Of a stretch of 64,000 nucleotides of DNA, positions 1 to 8,642 are shown piece by piece (position 1 is the first letter of the stretch; each line of letters opens with the position of its first letter). A model generated the notes under the pieces. The model had not been told where the DNA came from, ran no database searches, and was given only the letters and a program-made list of their open reading frames with translations. The position numbers were made by a program, and so were the translations under genes. The DNA is from Streptomyces sp. CA-210063 (GTDB lineage: Bacteria > Actinomycetota > Actinomycetes > Streptomycetales > Streptomycetaceae), in NCBI RefSeq assembly GCF_024612015.1, contig NZ_CP102512.1, positions 806,001 through 870,000 on the forward strand, given 5' to 3'.

Positions 1-1404
1 CGGTGCGCCGAGCCCGTCCGCGACCACGACCGTCCTGCCCTCCGACTCGATCCGGAGCACCGTCCCGAGGCGTTCCTCGCTGACGTGGAGACGGCCCTCC
101 GCGTCGAAGGCCACGTCCGTGGGCTGGTCGAGGCCTTCCGCGAGGACGGTCACGGTGCCGAGGTCGGAGTCGGGGTCGCTGACGTCGATGGCCACGACCC
201 GGCCCGCGCCCGCCTCGGCGACGACGAGGGAACCGTCCGGGGCGACCGCGATACCGATGGGCCGGTTCAGCCCCCGCGCCCGCTCCCGACGTGCCCCGCT
301 CCCGGGGTCGTACGTCTGCACATTGCCGAACTGCGAGGTGTAGTGCAGCAGTCCACCCTCGGCGGTGATGCCGTGGGCGAAGGGCAGCAGGAGGTGGGTC
401 GTCACGCCGCCGGCTCCGGCCGCCGGGGACGGGCCGACCGGCTCGCCCTCGTCGGTCACGGCGGGGCTCGCCAGCCGGTAGTGGTCGGCCGCGTACACCG
501 TGCCGCCGAGGTCGACCGTGACGCCGTAGGGGCCGTCGAAGCCGCGGCGGACGATCTCACGGGTGCGACCGTCGGGGTGCAGTTCGGTGACGCCGCCCGT
601 GGAGTAGCTGGACACGAACATGCGGTTCTCGGCGTCGAAGGCCGCGTTGTCCAGCCCCTTCAGGCCGCTGGTCACGAGCGTGCGGGACCCGCCGCCGTGG
701 AGGTCGATACGGGTGACGATGCCCTCGACTCCCCGGGAGAGGACGTGCAGGACACCACCCCGGTCGAAGCGGACCGCGACCGGCTCGTGCACGTCCTCGG
801 CGACCACCTCGGGGGTGCCGCCGTCCGGCGGGATGCGCCAGACCTGGCCGGTGAGCATGTGCGGGTAGTACAGGTGGCCGTCCGGGCCGAGCTGCATGGC
901 GTTGCCGAGGGCCAGGCCCTCGGTGAGCACGACCGGGTCGCCGCCGTCCGGGAAGAGCTCCATCAGACGGCCGTTGGGCTTCATCTCGTTGATGAAGAGC
1001 CGGTCCCCGACACAGGTGATGCCGTTGGGGTTCGACACGTCGTCGGCGACGAGGCTGTACTCCCCCGCCGGGCTCCGCCGCCACACCAGGCCCGGCACCA
1101 GGTCGGCTATGTACATCGAGCCGTCGGCGCCGAAGGCGAGGTCGTCCGGCGACTGCACCGGCCCGTCCATCGGGACGACGACGTCGACGTCCCCGGTGGC
1201 CGGGTCGACGGCGCTGATCTGCCCGGCGAGGAACTGCGCCACGTACAGCCGCCCGTCGGGGCCGAACGAGACCCCGTTGGAACCCCACAGCGGGTTGGGC
1301 GGGTTGAGCCGCCGCGCCTCCCAACGGGCGCTGGTGGTACGGAGTTCACCGGTCTCGTCGTACCGGTTGGGTCGCGTACTCATGTCGTCTCCCGGGGTGC
1401 TCAT
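1..1404 (-). CDS. SMP-30/NHL-type beta-propeller protein, lactonase-like (3' end outside window)
   Basis: The visible 467 or so residues are repeating beta-propeller blades of the gluconolactonase/SMP-30/NHL kind (repeats such as GPDGRLYVAQF, GADGSMYIADL, GPDGHLYYPHM). This family includes metal-dependent lactonases, but I cannot assign catalytic residues. It is longer than the usual 300-residue SMP-30 protein and its C-terminus lies beyond base 1. Two in-frame ATG starts, at 1404 and 1383, each have a GGGAG-like ribosome site, so the start is unsettled. It is the last visible gene of the P450/BVMO operon, 17 bp after the monooxygenase stop, and a lactone-opening role would fit there. That role is inferred from context only. 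Confidence 0.75.
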   Translation of the reverse strand, partial: MSTPGDDMSTRPNRYDETGELRTTSARWEARRLNPPNPLWGSNGVSFGPDGRLYVAQFLAGQISAVDPATGDVDVVVPMDGPVQSPDDLAFGADGSMYIADLVPGLVWRRSPAGEYSLVADDVSNPNGITCVGDRLFINEMKPNGRLMELFPDGGDPVVLTEGLALGNAMQLGPDGHLYYPHMLTGQVWRIPPDGGTPEVVAEDVHEPVAVRFDRGGVLHVLSRGVEGIVTRIDLHGGGSRTLVTSGLKGLDNAAFDAENRMFVSSYSTGGVTELHPDGRTREIVRRGFDGPYGVTVDLGGTVYAADHYRLASPAVTDEGEPVGPSPAAGAGGVTTHLLLPFAHGITAEGGLLHYTSQFGNVQTYDPGSGARRERARGLNRPIGIAVAPDGSLVVAEAGAGRVVAIDVSDPDSDLGTVTVLAEGLDQPTDVAFDAEGRLHVSEERLGTVLRIESEGRTVVVADGLGAP

Positions 1405-1421
1405 GTCCGCTCCCGCCCTGC

Positions 1422-3254
1422 TCACTCGGCGCCGACGAGGACGTCGTCCATGCCGCCGTCCGCGCGCCAGCGCCGCAGCAGTTCGTGGAAGGCGACCGGG
1501 CCGTCGCCGTACGACTCGCTGCGCTCCCTGGGCATGCCCTCGTTGTTGTAGTAGCCGGGGGTGCACTCGGCCTGGAACTTGTGCAGGTCGGCGGCCTTCT
1601 CGCGGATCGTGGCGACCCAGGCGGCCTCGGCCTCAGCGCTCGGCTCGACATACCGGGCGCGGCGCCTGCGGGCCTCGGCGACGACCTCGCCGACATGGAT
1701 CGACTGCTGGTCGAGGATGTGGACGTAGTTGACCGCGCTGGCGTTCTGCATGGGGCCGAGCTGGAAGAGGTTGGGGAAACCGTGGCTGTAGAAGCCGTGG
1801 AGTGTCTTCGGGCCGGCCGTCATCCAGGTCTCCAGCAGGCTGACGCCGCCCCGGCCGTACGCCGGGAGCCGGCCGGACAGCAGCCCCGAGACGCCGACCT
1901 CGAAGCCGGTGGCGAAGATGACGCAGTCGACCTCGTACTCGACCCCGCCGACCACGACGGCCTTGTCGGTGATCCGCTCGACGCCGTGGGTGTCGGCCGT
2001 GTCGACCAGGGTGACGTTGGGCCGGTTGAAGGTCTGGAGGTAGGTGTCGCTGAAGGTGGGCCGCTTGCACATGTAGCGGTACCAGGGCTTCAGCTTCTCG
2101 GCGGTCTCCGGGTCCTCGACGATCGCCGCCACGCGGTCGCGCAGCTCGTTCATCTTCTGGAAGTCGGCGATCTCGTAGGCCCGTTCGCGCTCGTCCGCCG
2201 GGACGTCCGCGTAGGCGTCGGTCGGGATGAGCTTCTCCTGGAGGCGGGCGCTGCTGGTCCAGCCGTCGTTCACCAGGTCCGTCTCGGCCCGGACCCCGGT
2301 GACGGTCTTGAGGAAGTTGTCCATGCGCTGCCCCTGCCAGCCGGGGGTGAGCGTCTTCGCCCACTCCGGGTCGGTGGGACCGTTGCCGCGTACGTCGACC
2401 GTCGAGGGTGTGCGCTGGAAGACGTAGACGTGTGCCGCGTCGGCCCCGAGGTGGGGGACGACCTGGATGGCGGTGGCGCCGGTGCCGATGACGGCCACGC
2501 GCTTGTCGGCGAGCCCGGTCAGCCCGCCGTTCGCGTCGCCGCCGGTGTAGTCGTAGTCCCAGCGGCTGGTGTGGAAGGTGTGGCCCTTGAAGGTCTCGAT
2601 GCCGGGGATGCCGGGGAGCTTCGGCTGGCTGAGCGTGCCGCTGGAGACGACCACGTACCGGGCCCGCATGCTGTCGCCCCGGTCGGTGGAGACGATCCAC
2701 TCCAACTCGGTCTCGTCCCAGCGCAGTTCGGTGGCCACCGTCTGGAAGCAGGCGTCGCGGTAGAGGTCGAAGTGCCGGCCGATGGCCCGGGTGTGCTGCC
2801 GGATCTCCTCGCCGGGCGCGTACTTCCACTTCGGGACGTAGCCGAGCTCTTCGAGCAGCGGGAGGTAGATGTACGACTCGATGTCGCAGTGGATGCCGGG
2901 GTAGCGGTTCCAGTACCAGGTGCCGCCGAAGTCGCCGCCCTTCTCGATCACCCGGATCGACTCCACGCCGGCCTGCCGCAGCCGGGCCCCCGCGAGCAGT
3001 CCGCCGAATCCGCCGCCGATGACGACCGCCTCGACCCGGTCGTGCAGCGGCTCCCGGGTGAACTCCTGGTCGGCGTAGGGGTCGTCGTCGTAGGAGACGA
3101 ACTCACCGGCGATCCGCTGGTACTGCCCGCCGCCGTCCGGGCGGATCCGGCGGTCGCGTTCGGCTCGGTACCGCTCGCGCAGGGCGTCCGGGTCGAAGCC
3201 CAGCTCCTCCGGGCTCGGTGACGTGGGGGTGGACGGGCTGTGGGGGGTGGACAT
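1422..3254 (-). CDS. Baeyer-Villiger monooxygenase (FAD, NADPH)
   Basis: This 610-residue flavoprotein monooxygenase would insert oxygen next to a ketone carbonyl to give an ester or lactone. It has a FAD-binding GGGFGG at residues 80-85, a second nucleotide motif GTGATA at 257-262, and between them the family fingerprint FKGHTFHTSRWD at 222-233, matching FxGxxxHxxxW. The N-terminal extension of about 70 residues before the first Rossmann fold resembles the longer cyclopentadecanone/steroid-type enzymes rather than short cyclohexanone monooxygenases; this is a comparison by eye. The gene lies in a leftward operon after an SDR and before a lactonase-like protein, which suggests that its ketone comes from the P450 plus dehydrogenase steps. 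The natural substrate is unknown. Confidence 0.93.
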   Translation of the reverse strand: MSTPHSPSTPTSPSPEELGFDPDALRERYRAERDRRIRPDGGGQYQRIAGEFVSYDDDPYADQEFTREPLHDRVEAVVIGGGFGGLLAGARLRQAGVESIRVIEKGGDFGGTWYWNRYPGIHCDIESYIYLPLLEELGYVPKWKYAPGEEIRQHTRAIGRHFDLYRDACFQTVATELRWDETELEWIVSTDRGDSMRARYVVVSSGTLSQPKLPGIPGIETFKGHTFHTSRWDYDYTGGDANGGLTGLADKRVAVIGTGATAIQVVPHLGADAAHVYVFQRTPSTVDVRGNGPTDPEWAKTLTPGWQGQRMDNFLKTVTGVRAETDLVNDGWTSSARLQEKLIPTDAYADVPADERERAYEIADFQKMNELRDRVAAIVEDPETAEKLKPWYRYMCKRPTFSDTYLQTFNRPNVTLVDTADTHGVERITDKAVVVGGVEYEVDCVIFATGFEVGVSGLLSGRLPAYGRGGVSLLETWMTAGPKTLHGFYSHGFPNLFQLGPMQNASAVNYVHILDQQSIHVGEVVAEARRRRARYVEPSAEAEAAWVATIREKAADLHKFQAECTPGYYNNEGMPRERSESYGDGPVAFHELLRRWRADGGMDDVLVGAE

Positions 3255-3314
3255 CGATGTCCTCTCTGCGGTCCTTGTACGTCTGTCGGGTGGTGGTGCT
3301 GTGGTGCGGCCGCG

Positions 3315-4154
3315 TCAGGCGGGCCGGTGCCGGCGGAGCCAGGCGGCCTGTCCGCCGTCGACGAGCAGGTCCGTGCCGGTGATGTAACGCGCCTCGGGAC
3401 CGGTGAGGAATGCCACCGCGTCGGCGATCTCCGCCGGGGTGCCGGAGCGGCCCGCGCCGCTGGCCTCCAGCATCGAGAGCATGCGCGCGCCGCTCGGGCC
3501 CTCGGCCTCCGCCTTCGACATCGCGGTGGCGATGACGCCCGGGCTGACGCTGTTGATTCGGGCGCCGCGCCGGCTCCAGGCGAGCGCGGCGGCCTCGACC
3601 CGCAGATGGTTGGCCCGCTTGGACACGACGTACGCCATGGTCGGGCTGTCCGCGACGGCGGCGACGCCGCCGATCCCGAGGAGTTCCTCCACCGGGGCGG
3701 TGGCGAGGGCGGCCTCGTCCGCACGGCTGAGGGAGGCGACATGACCGGCCATGCTGGAGACGCAGACCATGGCCGTGCCCGGCGCGGCCACGCTCTCGAA
3801 GGCGTCGATGACATGGGCCGTGCCCAGCAGGTTGACCTCCAGGATCGTCTTCGCCGACCCGAGGACGGCGGAGACACCGGCGGTGTGCACGACGGCGGCC
3901 ACCCGGCCCTCTCCGGCCGCCTCTTCGGCGAGCTTGTCCACGGACTTCCGGTCGGATACGTCGGTCAGGACGCCCCGCACCGCGTGTCCCTCGTCACGCA
4001 ACGCGTCCACGGCCCGGTCGAGTTGACCGCGCGAGGCGTCGGCGAGGAACAGGGTCCGCCCGCTGCCGAGCCGCCGCGCGATCGCCACGCCCATGCCGCC
4101 GGCGCCGGTGACGACCACCACGTCACGGCCCGGTTCAGGCAGCTGTTCCGCCAT
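3315..4154 (-). CDS. Short-chain dehydrogenase/reductase
   Basis: A 279-residue classical SDR with the cofactor motif TGAGGMG near residues 16-22, the catalytic serine in CVSSMAG and YVVSK as the YxxxK motif. The NNAG element is replaced by HTAG. The ATG at 4154 is preceded by GGAGGAGG and overlaps the end of the ferredoxin reductase gene by 20 bases, which indicates translational coupling. Its place between the P450 redox chain and the Baeyer-Villiger enzyme suggests that it oxidises the hydroxylated P450 product to the ketone. That is inference; the fold and family are clear. Confidence 0.9.
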   Translation of the reverse strand: MAEQLPEPGRDVVVVTGAGGMGVAIARRLGSGRTLFLADASRGQLDRAVDALRDEGHAVRGVLTDVSDRKSVDKLAEEAAGEGRVAAVVHTAGVSAVLGSAKTILEVNLLGTAHVIDAFESVAAPGTAMVCVSSMAGHVASLSRADEAALATAPVEELLGIGGVAAVADSPTMAYVVSKRANHLRVEAAALAWSRRGARINSVSPGVIATAMSKAEAEGPSGARMLSMLEASGAGRSGTPAEIADAVAFLTGPEARYITGTDLLVDGGQAAWLRRHRPA

Positions 4155-5346
4155 GTTCGACCTCCTCCAGTCGTGCCGGTCTCTCCGGCGGGAACGTCTC
4201 GCGCCAGCCGGCGCCGGACGCGATGGCCTGCCGCCACTGCCGGATCGCCTTGGGCGGCATGCCGACCGCGAGAGCGCCGGTCACCCGGTCGTCGGTGCGG
4301 TAGACAGCCACGAAGCGGCGTTCGGCCAGGTCCCCGTCGACGACGGTGACCTCGTCGTGGCCGCGCAGATGGCCGTAGGCCTGGACCTTCATGTCGTACT
4401 GGTCGGACCAGAAGTACGGCACCGGCGTGAACGGCTTGCGGGCCTCGGCGTCGAGCAGGTTGCGGGCGGCCGCCATGCCCTGCTCGGCCGCGTTCGTACG
4501 GTGCTCGACGCGCATCGACGTGCCGAACAGCGGGTTGTACCAGCGGGCGACGTCACCGGCCGCGTACACGTTCTTCGCGGCCTCGCAGTACTCGTCGCAC
4601 AGCACGCCGTCGCCGACGGCCAGGCCGCTGCCGGCCAACCACTCGGTGTTGGGCAGGGAGCCGATGGCGACCAGCACCTCGTCGGCCTCGATCACCTCGC
4701 CGTCCGCGAGCCGCACCCCGTCCTCGGTCACCTCGGTGACGGTGACGCCGGTGCGCAGGTCCACCCCGTGGTCGAGATGGGCCCGGGACAGCACCGCGCC
4801 GACCTCCCCGCCGACCGCGTGGGCCAGCGGCACGGGCGCCGGTTCGAGGAGGGTGACCTCGGCGCCGAGACGCCAGGCGACGGCCGCGGCCTCCGCGCCG
4901 AGGAACCCGGCGCCGACCACGACCAGCCGCGTCCCCGGCGTCAGCCGCTCCCGCAGCGTCAGGGCGTCGTCCAGGGTGCGCAGCACATGCGCGCCCTCAC
5001 CGGGCAGCCGGCGCGGCCGTACGCCGGTGGCGATGACCAGTCCGTCGTACGGCACTGTCGATCCGTCGGCCAGCCGAACTTCGCGTTCCCTGAGGTCCAG
5101 GCCGGTCGCGGCGGTCCCGAGGCGCAGGTCCAGGTCGAGCCCGTCGAGATGGGCGGGAGTGCGCAGGGTCAGCCGGTCGGTGTCCCACTCCGCCGAGAGG
5201 AGCTGCTTGGACAGCGGGGGCCGGTCGTACGGGGCGTGGGGTTCGTCGCCGACGAGGGTGAGCGTGCCGTCGTAGCCCTCGCGGCGCAGCGTCTCGGCCG
5301 CCGCGAGTCCGGCGGCCGAGGCACCCACGACGAGGATCCGCCTCAC
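4135..5346 (-). CDS. NAD(P)H-dependent ferredoxin reductase (P450 redox partner)
   Basis: A 403-residue FAD-dependent pyridine nucleotide-disulphide oxidoreductase of the putidaredoxin reductase type. The N-terminus starts directly with a FAD motif (ILVVGASAAGLAAAE), a second dinucleotide motif VVVGAGFLGAEAAA lies near residue 145, and a third conserved element, NVYAAGDVARW, is near 255. The start is the GTG at 5346, whose GTGA overlaps the ferredoxin stop; longer open frame upstream of it is noise. It would carry electrons from NAD(P)H to the ferredoxin made just upstream and on to the P450. A complete electron chain in one operon is typical of catabolic or biosynthetic actinobacterial P450s. 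Confidence 0.93.
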   Translation of the reverse strand: MRRILVVGASAAGLAAAETLRREGYDGTLTLVGDEPHAPYDRPPLSKQLLSAEWDTDRLTLRTPAHLDGLDLDLRLGTAATGLDLREREVRLADGSTVPYDGLVIATGVRPRRLPGEGAHVLRTLDDALTLRERLTPGTRLVVVGAGFLGAEAAAVAWRLGAEVTLLEPAPVPLAHAVGGEVGAVLSRAHLDHGVDLRTGVTVTEVTEDGVRLADGEVIEADEVLVAIGSLPNTEWLAGSGLAVGDGVLCDEYCEAAKNVYAAGDVARWYNPLFGTSMRVEHRTNAAEQGMAAARNLLDAEARKPFTPVPYFWSDQYDMKVQAYGHLRGHDEVTVVDGDLAERRFVAVYRTDDRVTGALAVGMPPKAIRQWRQAIASGAGWRETFPPERPARLEEVEHGGTAA

Positions 5347-5540
5347 TGGTCCACCAGTCGGATCGCGGCGGCCGGGCAGATCGCGATGGCCTCCTGTACG
5401 CCGTCCATGAGGTCGTCGGCGGGGTGCTCCTCCAGCAGGATCGCCACGCCGTCGTCGTCCCGCTGGTCGAACACCTCCGGGGAGGCCATCACACACTGGC
5501 CGGAGGCCACGCACTTGGGTTCGTCGAGTTCCACACGCAT
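5343..5540 (-). CDS. Ferredoxin, [3Fe-4S] type, P450-associated
   Basis: A 65-residue acidic ferredoxin. Cysteines in CVASGQC near residues 10-16 and in a C-terminal CPAAAI give the C-x5-C...CP spacing of single-cluster [3Fe-4S] ferredoxins that serve Streptomyces CYP105 enzymes. Alanine or glycine at the position of the fourth ligand argues against a [4Fe-4S] cluster. It lies 71 bp after the P450 stop and overlaps the reductase start by four bases, so the three proteins are probably made together. Confidence 0.93.
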   Translation of the reverse strand: MRVELDEPKCVASGQCVMASPEVFDQRDDDGVAILLEEHPADDLMDGVQEAIAICPAAAIRLVDQ

Positions 5541-5611
5541 GGGTTGCTCCTCGGTTCTTGGTACTGGTGGGGGGCGTTCACGAGGTAGGGGTGTTCACCG
5601 GGCGGGCGTGT

Positions 5612-6853
5612 TCACCAGGCGACGGGCAGGCACTTCACGCCGTACGTCGTGCCGGTGTGGTTGAAGGCCAGCTGCTCGATGGGGGCGGCGGGGCGCAGGG
5701 TGGGGATGCGGCGGTAGAGGGTGCCGTAGACGACCTGGAGTTCGAGGCGGGCCAGGTTCTGGCCGAGGCACTGGTGGGGGCCGTAGCCGAACGCGTTGTG
5801 CTGGCGGGCGGGGCGGCTCAGGTCCAGGCGCTCGGCCTCGGGGAAGGCCTCCGGGTCCCAGTTGGCGGTCTGGAGGTCGAAGAGGAGGCCGTCGCCCTTG
5901 CGGATGATCTGGCCGTCGATCTCGATGTCGTCCTTGGCGACCCGGCGCAGACCGGAGTGGACGATGGACAGGTAACGCAGCAGCTCGTCGACCGCGCCCG
6001 CGATCACCTTCGGGTCCTCGGTCTCACGCAGCACGGCGAGCTGGTCGGGGTGCTCGAACAGGGCGAGCGTGCCGAGGCTGATCATCGTGGCGGTGGTCTC
6101 GTGTCCGGCGATCAGCATGGCGACACCCATGCTGACGGCCTCCTCGTGGGCCATCTCACCGGCCTTGACCCGGGCGCCCATCTCGGACAGCACGTCGTCG
6201 CCCGGCTGTTCGAGCTTCTGCCGGAGCAGGGCGTCCAGGTAGCCGCCCAGCGCCTGGCCCGCCTTCCCCGCCTCCTCCACCGAGATGGAGCTGTCGAGGA
6301 CGCGGTTGCTGTTCTCCTGGAAGAAGTCGTGGTCCTTGTACGGCACGCCGAGCAGTTCGGCGATGACGAGGGAGGGCACGGGCAGGGCCAGCGCGGTGAG
6401 CAGGTCGGCCGGGTTGGGGCCGGCCAGCATGGCGTCGATCAGGTCGTCGACGATCTTCTGCACGGCCGGGCGCATCGCCTCGATCCGCTTCACGAGGAAC
6501 GGCGCGTTGACCGACCGGCGCAGCCGGGTGTGCTCGGGCGCGTCGGTGTTGGTGATGAGCTTCGGGGTGTGCGGGGCGATGGCCGCGCGGTGGGCGTTGA
6601 CGTGGGGGAAGTCCGGCTCGTGGTCGTCGTTGCTGACGCGCGGGTCGGTGAGCAGGGTCCGCTGGTCGGCGTGGCGGGTGATCAGCCACGGGGTGGTGCC
6701 GTTCCAGATCCGCACCTTGGTGATCGGTTTCTCGCCGCGCAGCTCCGCCGCGGCCGGCGGCGGCGCGAGGGGGCAGCCCGTCGCCCTGGGCATCGGGTAC
6801 TCGGGGCACTGCCCGCTCGGGCGTGACGCGGCGTCGGTCAGTGTGTCGGCCAT
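5612..6853 (-). CDS. Cytochrome P450, CYP105-like
   Basis: A 413-residue soluble bacterial P450. The I-helix oxygen-binding motif AGHETT lies at residues 249-254, the K-helix ExxR is E290-LL-R293, and the heme loop FGYGPHQC places the cysteine ligand at residue 362. The heme loop followed by LGQNLARLELQVV, and the LSIVHSGLRRVA segment, resemble the CYP105 family. The start at 6853 has GAGGAGA just upstream; a further 26 in-frame residues upstream look non-coding. It is the first gene of a leftward operon with its own ferredoxin and reductase and would carry out the opening hydroxylation. CYP105 enzymes span xenobiotic and natural-product substrates, so the substrate cannot be read from sequence. 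Confidence 0.95.
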   Translation of the reverse strand: MADTLTDAASRPSGQCPEYPMPRATGCPLAPPPAAAELRGEKPITKVRIWNGTTPWLITRHADQRTLLTDPRVSNDDHEPDFPHVNAHRAAIAPHTPKLITNTDAPEHTRLRRSVNAPFLVKRIEAMRPAVQKIVDDLIDAMLAGPNPADLLTALALPVPSLVIAELLGVPYKDHDFFQENSNRVLDSSISVEEAGKAGQALGGYLDALLRQKLEQPGDDVLSEMGARVKAGEMAHEEAVSMGVAMLIAGHETTATMISLGTLALFEHPDQLAVLRETEDPKVIAGAVDELLRYLSIVHSGLRRVAKDDIEIDGQIIRKGDGLLFDLQTANWDPEAFPEAERLDLSRPARQHNAFGYGPHQCLGQNLARLELQVVYGTLYRRIPTLRPAAPIEQLAFNHTGTTYGVKCLPVAW

Positions 6854-7110
6854 GGTCTCTCCTCGGTGGTGGGGGCTCCGGTGGGGTGGAGCGCCGGGGG
6901 ACTGCTTCGAGGCCTCGATGAGCACATGCAAACAGAGCGGTCTGACGGCTCCCGGTCAGTTACCTGACAAGAACCTGACGTGACCCGGATCACACCCCCG
7001 GCCTCCCCCCATGGACCGCACGGAACGGGCTTTCGACCCCAACCAGCTTGCACTGGCCACCAGTTGACGTACACAGGAATGTCCGGGACGAGGGCCGCGC
7101 GGACGCAAAA
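6854..7110 (-). promoter_or_regulatory. Likely promoter/operator region of the P450 operon
   Basis: Part of a 419-bp gene-free gap. ACCTGAC occurs at 6962-6968 and again at 6973-6979, an 11-bp spacing typical of OmpR/PhoB-type regulator sites. GTCAG at 6955-6959 also pairs with CTGAC at 6964-6968. An OmpR-type regulator gene is the next upstream gene and is a possible binder. No confident -10/-35 pair was found. Confidence 0.4.
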
Positions 7111-7140
7111 GGGCAGCGCCAGGACGTTCTGGCGCCGCCC
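7111..7140 (-). terminator. Rho-independent terminator of the orphan response regulator
   Basis: A near-perfect hairpin (GGGC-A-GCGCCAG paired with CTGGCGC-C-GCCC, loop GACGTT) is followed on the minus strand by TTTT. It lies 130 bp past the stop of the regulator gene at 7273 and insulates it from the P450 operon. Confidence 0.75.
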
Positions 7141-7272
7141 TTCCGATGACATCCCGGAGTGTCACGCTCTGCGGCATGTCAGGGACACATTTGCTTCCCG
7201 TGGTGCCCACGAAAGCTTCATTCAACGGCCCTGGTCAGCGGTGTCCGCCCGACCGGACGGCCCCATGGGGGT

Positions 7273-8004
7273 TCATTCCTGTTCCCCGGATCTGCCGAGC
7301 CAGTAGCCGAAGCCCCGGCGGGTGTGGATCAGCGGCGGGACCTCGCGGTCCACCTTGCGGCGCAGCCGGGAGACGAGCTGCTCGATGGCGTTGTCGCCGT
7401 GGAAGTCGCCCCACACATAGCGGCCGATCTGCTCCTTCGACAGCACCTTGTGGGCGTTGACCAGGAGGTAGCGCAGGAGCCGGTACTCGGCGGGGGTGAG
7501 GTTCAACGCCCGTCCCGCGCGCAGGGCTTGGCAGGCGGAGTCGTCCAGGGTCAGGTCGCAGTAGGACAGTTCGTTGTCCCGCCGGACGGGTTTTCGGCCG
7601 CGCAGCAACACCTGGGCGCGGGCCAGGACCTCGGCGATCCGGAAGGGCTTGGTGACGTAGTCCTGCTCTCCCAGGCCGAGTTCGGGCAGGAGCTTGCCGA
7701 GGGAGTCGTACTTCGTGAGAAAGAGCACCGGGGGGCGATGGACGACGGGCCGGCGCTCGCGCCCGAGGCCCTCGATGTCCGGCAGTGTCAGGTCGAGCAG
7801 CACCAGGTCGAACCGCTGCTCGGTGAGCCGCGCCACCGCCTCCGTCCCCGACTCCGCCGTATGGATCAGGTAGCCCGCCAACTCCAGTGTGGTGGAGAGC
7901 AGTTCGGCGACGTCCGGATCGTCGACCACGATCAGGACGTGCTGCCCCGCACCCCGAGGAAGCGACGGTTTCTCGCTGGCACTGCCGTACATGGTTAAGG
8001 CCAT
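7273..8004 (-). CDS. OmpR/PhoB-family response regulator, orphan
   Basis: A 243-residue two-domain regulator. The receiver domain has paired acidic residues (VVDDPD), the phosphorylation aspartate in LVLLDLTLPD, threonine in FLTKYD and lysine in VTKPF, so it should be phosphorylatable. The C-terminal winged helix is complete and ends in the family signature HTRRGFGYWLG. No histidine kinase gene is adjacent; a MarR gene lies upstream and the P450 operon downstream. An SD-like AAGGAAAG sits about 12 nt before the ATG at 8004; an ATG 12 bases inside lacks one. It may control the P450 operon through the 11-bp direct repeat at 6962, which is inference. Confidence 0.92.
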   Translation of the reverse strand: MALTMYGSASEKPSLPRGAGQHVLIVVDDPDVAELLSTTLELAGYLIHTAESGTEAVARLTEQRFDLVLLDLTLPDIEGLGRERRPVVHRPPVLFLTKYDSLGKLLPELGLGEQDYVTKPFRIAEVLARAQVLLRGRKPVRRDNELSYCDLTLDDSACQALRAGRALNLTPAEYRLLRYLLVNAHKVLSKEQIGRYVWGDFHGDNAIEQLVSRLRRKVDREVPPLIHTRRGFGYWLGRSGEQE

Positions 8005-8114
8005 TCGTGTAGGGCTCTTTCCTTGTGGGCCGCCGAGGGGCCGTTCGGAGTGGGGGGTTGGAGGAGGGCGGGTGCCGGGTGCTCCGCCCCGCCCCGCATG
8101 GCGCTCCCCCGCCC

Positions 8115-8642
8115 TCAGTCGGCGGGATCCGGTGGCCCCGCGTCGGGACCCCGGCCCTCGTCGACGGCGTAGGTGAGGAACACGTCGACCATCCGGTGGA
8201 AGAGCGCGGCGAGTTGGCGGATCTGGTCGGGGGACCAGTCGGCGAGGGCCATGCGCATGCCGACCGCGCCGGCTTCCCGGATGCGGTCGATGGCCTGTTG
8301 GCCGGTGGGCGTGAGCCGGACGCGCAGGGCGCGGCGGTCGCCGGGGTCGGCGACGCGGGTGACGTAGCCGGATCTCTCCAACTGCTGTATCTGGCGGGTG
8401 ACATGGGACGCCTCGACGTCGAGCCGACCCGCCAACTCCCCCGGGCGCAGCGGTTCGGAGTCGGCCACCTGGCGCAGCAGTGCCACGGCGGCCCGGTCCA
8501 GCGGCACTCCGGCGAGGGCCATCAGCCGCTCGTGCTGCCGGGCCCTGGTGCTCAGATACGTGATCTGCGTCAGAGCCCGTTCGATCTCGATCACTTCCGG
8601 GGAGGCGGAACCGGCCGCCGGCGGCGATGGGGACATGAACAT
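8115..8642 (-). CDS. MarR-family transcriptional regulator
   Basis: A 175-residue MarR protein with the winged helix at roughly residues 50-120 (recognition helix VEASHVTRQIQQLERSGY, wing DPGDRRALRVRLT). The start at ATG 8642 has GAAGGG upstream; a second ATG two codons in is an alternative. Three copies of a TTGCYTRACTCAAGCAA-like palindrome start only 15 bp upstream of the start codon, which points to autorepression and to control of whatever is transcribed rightward. MarR proteins of this sort usually respond to small aromatic or phenolic ligands, but no ligand can be inferred here. Confidence 0.92.
   Translation of the reverse strand: MFMSPSPPAAGSASPEVIEIERALTQITYLSTRARQHERLMALAGVPLDRAAVALLRQVADSEPLRPGELAGRLDVEASHVTRQIQQLERSGYVTRVADPGDRRALRVRLTPTGQQAIDRIREAGAVGMRMALADWSPDQIRQLAALFHRMVDVFLTYAVDEGRGPDAGPPDPAD

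Noticed and set aside
1485..3221. A 578-codon plus-strand frame over the BVMO gene
   Set aside because: Antisense shadow; the minus-strand protein carries two Rossmann motifs and the BVMO fingerprint.
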